32,750 nt of DNA, taken from the NCBI GenBank assembly GCA_902799965.1, contig CADCCO010000018.1, positions 1 through 32,750 of the forward strand. The letters are read 5' to 3'. The DNA comes from an uncultured Spirochaetaceae bacterium. Its GTDB lineage: Bacteria > Spirochaetota > Spirochaetia > Treponematales > Treponemataceae. The notes beneath the pieces are model-generated. The model saw nothing but the letters and a program-made list of their open reading frames with translations. It had not been told where the DNA came from and made no database searches. This document shows positions 6,664 to 12,681 of this stretch, one piece after another. The translations under genes were made by a program, and so were the position numbers. Each line of letters starts with the position of its first letter. Positions within the stretch are counted from its first letter, which is position 1.

Positions 6664-9036
6664 CTAACTGTTTGCGGTCTTGCGTTCGTCGGCACGAGCG
6701 GAAAATGGTTTCGTTAACAAAATCAAAGCTGGCGTCAGCGTGTAGTCCGCCACCAGCGCCGAAGACAAGCCAATCATCGCCAAAAGTCCCACCCTCAAAA
6801 GGCAGCCCATCGGGCTAAATGTGTACATAAGGAACATCGCGCACAAAATGAATGTCGTCATTCCCATAGTCTTTCCGATTTCGCGGAAGGAGATGGCGAC
6901 GGACTTTGCGTAGTCTCCCGTAAGCTCGTAGTGGTACTTTATGTGGTTGATAAAGTGAATCGTGTCGTCAACCGCGATTCCCAAAATCATAGGCATAATC
7001 GTCATCGTAAGCATGTCAAGCGAAAATCCCGCGTAGCCCATTACGCCGCCAACCACAAGCACCGGCGCCAAGTTTGGAATCATTCCTATAAGGCCTGTCT
7101 TGGCGCTGGAGAAGGCCAAAATCAAAAGTATCGCGATTACGATAAGCGAGAACGAAAAGGACTTCAGCTCCGCGCTTACAAGCTTGTGGTTCATTTCGGC
7201 GTATTCTACAACTTCGCCTACGACGCTCGCCTTCGCGTCCGGGAAAAGCCTTTTTGCGGCGGCCTTGGCGGCGTTTATGTCTTCGACAATTATGTTCGCG
7301 TCGTAGCCCAAAAGCTCCACGTGAACGCGCGTCGTTCCGTAGTCGTCGCCTTCTATGTCAAACCAGTCGTCAAAGTTTGGCGCGTAGAATACCAGGTTTT
7401 GCGCCACAACCGCGTCATCGTCGGGAATCGCGTAGAATTCTTTTTTGTCGCTGTTGAACATTCGGTTAATTTCCTTCATCATTTGACAGCCGCTAGTGAC
7501 GCGGGGCTTTGTTCCGGAAATTTTCGTGAGCTTCAACTTTCCAAGCTCGCTTTCCAACTGGTCAAGCTTCTTGAAATTTTCCGCGCTCTTAAAAGCGTCC
7601 GGGTCGTCTATGTGAAGCATTATGTCGTAGCTGTAAAGGCTTCCCAAGGGGCCGGAGAGGGTGTCTAAAATGCGCGCGACGTACGGAATCTTTTTTCCCA
7701 TCATTTCGATGTAGTCCATGTTGACTGTGATTCTAAAAAGGCCCGGAACAAGCGCGACGATTGCCGCAAAGGAAAGCAGGGCGACAAGTTTTTTTCTTTT
7801 TTCGACAAGCTTTCCAAAATTTTCAAAGGCAAGGTCGGCCTTTGTCGCGCCGGTTTTTTGCGCCGCGCCTTCTTGCGCCTTGCCGTCCTTTCCAAAACTC
7901 ATCAAAATCGGAATCAACAAAATCACGTAAAGGTAAACGGCAAAAACAATCGCGGTTGACGCTCCTCCCATCCAGCGGATCGGCTCGATTCCCGCGAACA
8001 AAAACGAAACGAGCGAAGCCATCGTCGTTATGACCGTGAACAAAATCGGCCAGCCTGTTTCTTCCACCGCCTTAACGACGGAATCTTTTCTCAAGCCCGT
8101 CCGCCTAAAGTGCATTCTAAAAGAATTCACGTAGTGAACCGAATATCCCACCGACAAGGCCATTCCCAGCAAAATCGGAAGCGTCACCATGTTGGAGTCG
8201 GCGACGATTCCCAAATGCGCGCCAAGGCCCAAGACCGATCCGATTCCAACCGTTGTCGCCAAAAGGGGAACGATGACTCCGCGAAGCGAGCGGACAAAAA
8301 GCAAAAGGCAAAGAATCATTACGACAAAGCCGCTTAAGACGCGGATTTTCGTTTCATGCTCAATAACGTCGTTTTCTTCCATTTCGCTGTAGGACATTCC
8401 CATCGGCTTTAGTTCGTAGGCGCCGTTCGCTTTTTGGGCTTCGTCAAGAATCACTTTTTGCGCGTAGCGGGCGATTCCCTCGGCGGCGAACTCCATTCCG
8501 CCCTCGTAGTTTTCCAAAGAAAGTATTACCCAGGTTTCCTTCGCGTCGGCGGAAACAAGGTTGTCGCAAAGGGACTCGCGGCTAAGGATGAACTTTTTCT
8601 TTGCCTCAAGCTCGGCGGGGTCGGAAGGAATTCCGTTCTCAAAGGGATTTTTTATTTCGATGCTGTCTTCCGTTCCAATCGGAATTTCCGCCGTCATGAG
8701 CGATGTCACTTCGTCGGCGTAGGGCACCTCCTCTTCAAGCCGCTTTCCAAGCCGCTCGATTCCTTGCAAGACTTCCGGCTTAAAAACGTCGTCCGCGCGG
8801 ACCATAACCATAATCGCGTCGTCGCTGCCGAAAATTTCCTTGAACTGGTCGGAGTCTACCTTGACTTGCTCCCAATCCTCAAACCAGGCTTCGTCGTCGC
8901 TTGCCATCTTGAACTTTGGAAGTCCCGCAAGGCAAAGGGCCGACACCGCCAGCAAAGCGGCCAAAATCGGCCATCTAAAGCGCAGCTGCCAGGCCCCGAT
9001 TTTTTCAAAAAACTTGTTTATGCTTGAAACTTTCAT
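6664..9036 (-). CDS. MMPL/RND-family transporter (HAE3-like)
   Basis: The protein has 790 residues from ATG 9036, with a GGGGG stretch about 12 bases upstream. The frame stays open to 9123, but that extension would begin inside the -35 element of the mapped promoter and cannot be transcribed from it. Layout is the duplicated RND plan: one N-terminal helix (about residues 18-38), a large periplasmic loop, a five-helix block around residues 225-390, a second helix near 415-435, a second periplasmic loop, and a C-terminal five-helix block around 620-775. The motif GIAVDDTIHF near residue 700 is the characteristic acidic segment of the second block. Such transporters use the proton gradient to move lipids or hydrophobic compounds. 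Context with a LolA-like carrier and a barrel suggests lipid or hydrophobe export across the envelope. Confidence 0.88.
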   Translation of the reverse strand: MKVSSINKFFEKIGAWQLRFRWPILAALLAVSALCLAGLPKFKMASDDEAWFEDWEQVKVDSDQFKEIFGSDDAIMVMVRADDVFKPEVLQGIERLGKRLEEEVPYADEVTSLMTAEIPIGTEDSIEIKNPFENGIPSDPAELEAKKKFILSRESLCDNLVSADAKETWVILSLENYEGGMEFAAEGIARYAQKVILDEAQKANGAYELKPMGMSYSEMEENDVIEHETKIRVLSGFVVMILCLLLFVRSLRGVIVPLLATTVGIGSVLGLGAHLGIVADSNMVTLPILLGMALSVGYSVHYVNSFRMHFRRTGLRKDSVVKAVEETGWPILFTVITTMASLVSFLFAGIEPIRWMGGASTAIVFAVYLYVILLIPILMSFGKDGKAQEGAAQKTGATKADLAFENFGKLVEKRKKLVALLSFAAIVALVPGLFRITVNMDYIEMMGKKIPYVARILDTLSGPLGSLYSYDIMLHIDDPDAFKSAENFKKLDQLESELGKLKLTKISGTKPRVTSGCQMMKEINRMFNSDKKEFYAIPDDDAVVAQNLVFYAPNFDDWFDIEGDDYGTTRVHVELLGYDANIIVEDINAAKAAAKRLFPDAKASVVGEVVEYAEMNHKLVSAELKSFSFSLIVIAILLILAFSSAKTGLIGMIPNLAPVLVVGGVMGYAGFSLDMLTMTIMPMILGIAVDDTIHFINHIKYHYELTGDYAKSVAISFREIGKTMGMTTFILCAMFLMYTFSPMGCLLRVGLLAMIGLSSALVADYTLTPALILLTKPFSARADERKTANS

Positions 9037-9061
9037 AACGAATTTCTGCCCCCTGATGTAT

Positions 9062-9146
9062 GATAACACTGTTACCAAAAGCGGTAACGATGTTATCATA
9101 GTGATAACGCTGTTATCTGTCAATAGGTTTTGGTAACATTGTTATC
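9062..9146. promoter_or_regulatory. Array of four palindromic operators for the divergent TetR regulator
   Basis: Four 15-bp palindromes of form RRTAAC-NNN-GTTAYC lie at 9062-9076, 9083-9097, 9103-9117 and 9132-9146. Centre spacing is 21, 20 and 29 bases, so the first three fall on roughly the same helix face. Site 2 overlaps the -10 of the MMPL promoter, site 3 fills its 17-base spacer, site 4 lies just upstream of both divergent -35 elements, and site 1 covers the early transcribed region. This is the layout expected for repression by the adjacent TetR protein and probable autoregulation. Confidence 0.88.
9095..9123 (-). promoter_or_regulatory. Sigma-70 promoter of the MMPL operon
   Basis: On the minus strand there is a perfect -35 TTGACA (9123-9118), a 17-base spacer and -10 TATGAT (9100-9095). 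Transcription should start near 9088, giving a leader of about 50 bases before ATG 9036. The spacer is almost entirely operator 3. Confidence 0.88.
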
Positions 9147-9155
9147 TTTTTTTTC

Positions 9156-9184
9156 TTGACATTTTTTGGATTTTGGCGCAAACT
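9156..9184 (+). promoter_or_regulatory. Probable tetR promoter, leaderless geometry
   Basis: TTGACA (9156-9161) is followed after 17 bases by a weak -10, CAAACT (9179-9184). The predicted start of transcription falls on the A of ATG 9191. Operator 4 ends nine bases upstream of the -35, consistent with autoregulation. The -10 is poor, so the geometry is less certain than for the other promoters. Confidence 0.5.
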
Positions 9185-9190
9185 AATCCT

Positions 9191-9814
9191 ATGGCGGATT
9201 CCTCAGTAGAAACAAAAAAAACGCTTTTGGAAAGCGCTAAAAAAGAATTTCTCCAAAAAGGCTTTGCCGGCGCTTCGCTTAGGACAATTGCCGCCAACGC
9301 CGGGGTCACTACGGGCGCCATGTACCGCCACTTTAAGGACAAAGACGCCTTTTTTTGCGCCCTTGTAGACGACGCGGTGGAGGCGACCAAAAAAGTCGTC
9401 ATGTTCGCGGATTCCAAGACCCACGCCGGCTTTGACTCTCCCCATATGCAGAAACACATTGATTTTGAGAATAAAATGACCTCTGATTTTTTGGACTATG
9501 TGTTCGACAATTTTGACGCCTTTACGCTTTTGCTTACAAAAGCCGGCGGAAGCGCGCACGAGCGCTTTCAGGAAACCATTTGCGAGCTCTATACAAAAAA
9601 TTGCGAGGATACTTTCAAGTGGATGCGAAAGCAGGGCTTTGCCGCAAAAAAAGTTTCTTCCATGACCGTTCATTTTATGGCCTCGACGATCATAAACGCC
9701 TTTTGTGACATCATTCTTCACAAAATGACAAAGAAACAAGCCGCGGCCTACATTTCCGACGTGATGGAATTTACCCGCGCCGGTTGGCTTGCTTTATCCC
9801 AGTGCAAAATCTAG
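9191..9814 (+). CDS. TetR/AcrR-family transcriptional regulator
   Basis: The protein has 207 residues from ATG 9191. The N-terminal helix-turn-helix is clear: SLRTIAANAGVTTGAMYRHF at residues 29-48, preceded by the usual amphipathic helix 1. The remaining 150 residues are the helical ligand-binding and dimerisation part, which is not conserved enough to name a ligand. The gene is divergent from the MMPL transporter with four palindromic operators between them, so it almost certainly represses that operon and itself until a ligand (perhaps a hydrophobic toxin or lipid) binds. A TTG at 9173 in the same frame is a possible earlier start but lies upstream of the predicted transcription start. No good Shine-Dalgarno precedes 9191. 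Confidence 0.9.
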   Translation: MADSSVETKKTLLESAKKEFLQKGFAGASLRTIAANAGVTTGAMYRHFKDKDAFFCALVDDAVEATKKVVMFADSKTHAGFDSPHMQKHIDFENKMTSDFLDYVFDNFDAFTLLLTKAGGSAHERFQETICELYTKNCEDTFKWMRKQGFAAKKVSSMTVHFMASTIINAFCDIILHKMTKKQAAAYISDVMEFTRAGWLALSQCKI

Positions 9815-9825
9815 CGCCATTGCAA

Positions 9826-9854
9826 TTGACCTCACCGCTAATTTTCGCTACACT
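9826..9854 (+). promoter_or_regulatory. dapL promoter, near-leaderless
   Basis: TTGACC (9826-9831), a 17-base spacer and TACACT (9849-9854) lie in the gap after tetR. The expected start is about 9861, three bases before ATG 9864. There is no Shine-Dalgarno sequence. Confidence 0.7.
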
Positions 9855-9863
9855 TGCCCCATT

Positions 9864-11087
9864 ATGATTAAAAGAAACACAGGCTTTGCCAACTTGACCG
9901 CCGGCTACCTCTTCCCCGAGGTCGCCCGCCGCAGAAAGGAATATCAGGCCAAAAATCCGGCCGCAAAAATCATCAGCCTCGGAGTGGGCAACACAACCGA
10001 GCCGCTCACTCCGCACATCGCAAAAGCGATGAGCGAATACGCGCTGGGACTAGGAACCGCGGCCGGCTATTCAGGCTACGGAGACGAGCAGGGAAACGCC
10101 GACTTGCGCGCCAAAATCGCCCAAGTCTTTTACCCCGGAATGGTTGACGCAAGCGAAGTCTTCATCTCCGACGGCGCCAAGTGCGACATCGCGCGCATCC
10201 AAACCCTTTTTGGCCGCGACGTTCCTATCGCCGTCCAAGACCCCAGCTACCCGGTTTACGTCGACGGCTCGGTAATCATCGGAGCGGCCGGCGCCAATAA
10301 CGGCGCGGGCTACGCGGGCGTGACATACCTTCCGTGCAATCCCGAAAACAACTTTTTCCCGGACTTGTCCTCTGTCAAGCCCAACACATTGATTTACTTT
10401 TGCTCGCCCAACAATCCGACGGGCGCCGTCTCAACAAAAGATGAGTTGAAAAAACTCGTGGACTTCGCGCTCGCCAACGGCTGCATAATCATTTTTGACG
10501 CGGCCTACCGCGAGTTCATCCGCGACCCTTCGCTCCCCAAAACTATTTACGAAATCCCCGGCGCCAAAAAGTGCGCGATAGAAATCAACTCCTACTCAAA
10601 GCCCGCCGGCTTTACAGGCGTGCGCTGCGGCTGGAGCGTCGTTCCCAACGAGCTTTTGTTTGAAGACGGAACTTCCGTAAACCGCGACTGGAACCGCGTA
10701 ATGACTACGCTTTTTAACGGCGCGTCAAACATCGCGCAAGCCGGCGCGGTCGCCGCCTGCGACGAAGAAGGCTTAAAGGAAATGAAGTCGGTCATCGACT
10801 ACTACTTGGAAAACGCGCGCGTGATAAAGAAAGCAGTGGAGGGCCAAAACTTCAAGGCCGCCGGCGTAAAGGTTTTCTGGACCGGCAACTCGCCGTACTT
10901 GTGGGTTCAGTTCCCCGGAAAGAAAAGCTGGGACATCTTTGACAGGATTTTAAATGAATGCCAGGTCGTCACAACGCCAGGCTCCGGCTTTGGCCCCGCG
11001 GGCGAATCCTTCATCCGCATTTCCGCCTTCGGCCATCGCGCCGACGTCGAAGAAGCCTGCGCCCGCCTGGCTTCTTGGCAAATCTAA
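9864..11087 (+). CDS. dapL: LL-diaminopimelate aminotransferase
   Basis: The protein has 407 residues, the usual length for DapL (about 410). It is a fold-type I PLP aminotransferase: the PLP lysine is Lys246 in SYSKPAGFTGVRCGW, and CSPNNPTGAVS, FDAAYREF and DPSYPVYVD supply other cofactor-pocket residues. The N-terminal stretch YLFPEVARRR and GVGNTTEPLTP are characteristic of DapL rather than general aspartate aminotransferases. The enzyme makes LL-2,6-diaminopimelate directly from tetrahydrodipicolinate and glutamate in the cytoplasm, bypassing the acylated intermediates, for lysine and possibly cell-wall synthesis. It has its own promoter and starts at ATG 9864, nearly at the 5' end of the predicted mRNA. 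It is followed by hairpins and a converging barrel gene. Confidence 0.93.
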   Translation: MIKRNTGFANLTAGYLFPEVARRRKEYQAKNPAAKIISLGVGNTTEPLTPHIAKAMSEYALGLGTAAGYSGYGDEQGNADLRAKIAQVFYPGMVDASEVFISDGAKCDIARIQTLFGRDVPIAVQDPSYPVYVDGSVIIGAAGANNGAGYAGVTYLPCNPENNFFPDLSSVKPNTLIYFCSPNNPTGAVSTKDELKKLVDFALANGCIIIFDAAYREFIRDPSLPKTIYEIPGAKKCAIEINSYSKPAGFTGVRCGWSVVPNELLFEDGTSVNRDWNRVMTTLFNGASNIAQAGAVAACDEEGLKEMKSVIDYYLENARVIKKAVEGQNFKAAGVKVFWTGNSPYLWVQFPGKKSWDIFDRILNECQVVTTPGSGFGPAGESFIRISAFGHRADVEEACARLASWQI

Positions 11088-11098
11088 GCGTGTCTTGA

Positions 11099-11168
11099 TT
11101 CCGGGTTGACAATTGCTGGCAACCCGGAAAACGGCTGAGTCAAGGCTCTAAGCGCAGCGCGCCTTGAC
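11099..11168. terminator. Two hairpins between convergent genes (possible terminators)
   Basis: A perfect 10-bp stem TTCCGGGTTG/CAACCCGGAA occupies 11099-11129 with an 11-base loop. A second 8-bp stem GTCAAGGC/GCCTTGAC occupies 11139-11168. Neither is followed by a T-run on the plus strand, so they are not canonical intrinsic terminators. Their location between the dapL stop and the oppositely transcribed barrel gene suggests transcript 3'-end protection or termination. Confidence 0.55.
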
Positions 11169-11183
11169 CAGACGTATGCAGGA

Positions 11184-12521
11184 TTAAAATTTCTTGCGCG
11201 CGGAAACCGTCACCTTGACGTTGAGGCTCGGATCGTTCGTAATGTCCTTTACGCCGATTTGAGTCATCGCTTCAAGGCGGGCGGTCGCGCCGATAGGAAC
11301 GTCAACAAAAGGCGTGGCGTAGGCGTTGACTATGACGTTGTTGAAGTCAAAGCCGCTTTCCCTTAAGTCCAAAACTCTTAGCTTGTCAAATCCGCCTATA
11401 AAATGAATTCCCAGCGTCATAAAGCCGTTCTTCAATTCAATGTCGTCCTTGTAAAAAGTGAGCGCGCCGCCGGTCGGGTGGGGCAGGTACATGAACTCGC
11501 CCATATTGTTTTCGTCCAACGCAAAAAGAGTCAAGTTTGTCTTGAACTTTTTAAAGTTGATTCTAGGCTCCACCAAAAAAGTCAGCTCGTCGCCTTTTAG
11601 GATTCCCGCGCCGTCGCCTTTGACAACAACGTCCTTCATTCCAGCTTGAATCAAAAGGCTGTGGGTGAATTTGCTTCCCAACAAAAAATTGATTCCGCCG
11701 TGCATGGTGATTGTGTCTATTACAAGAACAACGTTCGAGTCATTGTATCGGTCTTGAATCGGCGTTCCCACTCCGAACAAAAAGTCGAGCGTCGCTATGT
11801 TGCTCACAAAAGAAAAGCGCGCGTCCACGTTCAAAGTCCAAACCGGATCGTCGCTGCTTAACTCGTCGGGATCTTCGCCCGCTTCTTCCGCCGTTTTTAG
11901 CCTTACGTAATTTTCCAAGGCTTCCGCAAGGTCGCTCTTTTCTTTTGTCCAGTCGGTCAGCTTGCTCTTTCCAACGTAAACGTAGGCTCCGGTCGCGATC
12001 GGGGCTTTGTCAAAATTCACTATATAAGAAAGTCCGCCTCCGCGCCTGGCAAGAATCGGCATGCCCGTAAGGTTCACCGCGCTCTTGGCAAGGCGGCTGC
12101 TTATTGGCTCTATGCCGAACTGCCGCATCAAAAAAGCGTCGCTTCCGATTTGTTCGTAGGAACCAAGGAAGGCTGAAAAAAAGCTTGAGGCGGTGAAGGC
12201 GCGGCGTATAAGAACAACGGAAAGCTCGTTCAATTTTATCGCGGCGCGGGCGCTTGAAAAAACGTCCTCAAAGTTAAAGTTTGTCGCGTTAAGGGCGATT
12301 TCGCCGCGGGCCACGCACCATTCGGCCAAGTTGGCCTGAACGGCGGCAAAGCCCGTCAAAGGAACTCTAAAGTCGTTGTCGCCGCCGCCAAGCGCGATGT
12401 CCGCGTCGATTCCCGCGCAGCCGCCGACTTCTCCGCTGAATGAGGGAGCCGCCTGGGCCGCGGTCATTGCCGCGAAAAGCGCCGCAAGCAAGAATATTCT
12501 ATTTAATTTAAATTTCTTCAT
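11184..12521 (-). CDS. Putative outer-membrane beta-barrel protein, treponemal type
   Basis: The protein has 445 residues from ATG 12521, chosen because GGAAGG lies seven bases upstream and a signal peptide begins there (MKKFKLNR, hydrophobic 9-20, cleavage after AQA near residue 22). The mature protein alternates short hydrophobic strands with charged loops, has a charged insert near residues 180-215 rich in Glu and Asp, and ends in Phe (SARKKF) as outer-membrane barrels usually do. I do not recognise a named family. A sigma-28-like promoter lies upstream and the divergent gene is cheA, so its expression may be tied to motility. Its role could be porin-like or structural; function is unknown. 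Confidence 0.7.
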   Translation of the reverse strand: MKKFKLNRIFLLAALFAAMTAAQAAPSFSGEVGGCAGIDADIALGGGDNDFRVPLTGFAAVQANLAEWCVARGEIALNATNFNFEDVFSSARAAIKLNELSVVLIRRAFTASSFFSAFLGSYEQIGSDAFLMRQFGIEPISSRLAKSAVNLTGMPILARRGGGLSYIVNFDKAPIATGAYVYVGKSKLTDWTKEKSDLAEALENYVRLKTAEEAGEDPDELSSDDPVWTLNVDARFSFVSNIATLDFLFGVGTPIQDRYNDSNVVLVIDTITMHGGINFLLGSKFTHSLLIQAGMKDVVVKGDGAGILKGDELTFLVEPRINFKKFKTNLTLFALDENNMGEFMYLPHPTGGALTFYKDDIELKNGFMTLGIHFIGGFDKLRVLDLRESGFDFNNVIVNAYATPFVDVPIGATARLEAMTQIGVKDITNDPSLNVKVTVSARKKF

Positions 12522-12572
12522 AGTTTGCCTTCCGTTTTTAGAAGCCGCCTTATTTAAAGTTCTTCCCTTTGA

Positions 12573-12600
12573 ATATCGGCAAAAACGGCCCAAAACTTGA
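12573..12600 (-). promoter_or_regulatory. Candidate sigma-28 (FliA-type) promoter for the barrel gene
   Basis: The minus strand reads TCAAGTTT (12600-12593), 12 bases, then GCCGATAT (12580-12573). The enteric sigma-28 consensus is TAAAGTTT-N11-GCCGATAA, so each half matches at seven of eight positions with a spacer one base longer. Predicted transcription begins about 45 bases before ATG 12521. No good sigma-70 pair was seen in the same gap for this gene. Confidence 0.6.
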
Positions 12601-12645
12601 GTTTTCCCGTTCGCCAAAAAAATTTAAAAAAAAGCGTTTTTATTC

Positions 12646-12673
12646 TTGACTTATAGCCAAAATGGTATAAAAT
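12646..12673 (+). promoter_or_regulatory. cheA operon promoter, near-leaderless
   Basis: TTGACT (12646-12651), a 16-base spacer and TAAAAT (12668-12673). The start of transcription should fall near 12680, two bases before ATG 12682. The bases between are AGTAAGAT, not a convincing Shine-Dalgarno. Confidence 0.7.
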
Positions 12674-12681
12674 AGTAAGAT

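Noticed and set aside
6931-7668. 245-codon plus-strand frame within the MMPL gene
   Set aside because: It is the antisense of a clear transporter gene, has no ribosome site and no recognisable protein features.
9037-9123. Longer N-terminus for the MMPL transporter (29 extra residues)
   Set aside because: The extension begins in the -35 hexamer of the mapped promoter and passes through the operators, so it would not be transcribed from it.
9062-9146. CRISPR array or replication-origin iterons
   Set aside because: The four repeats are 15-bp palindromes embedded in a divergent promoter next to a TetR gene, which explains them better.
9173-9190. TTG start for tetR
   Set aside because: It lies upstream of the predicted transcription start; TetR similarity is satisfied from ATG 9191.
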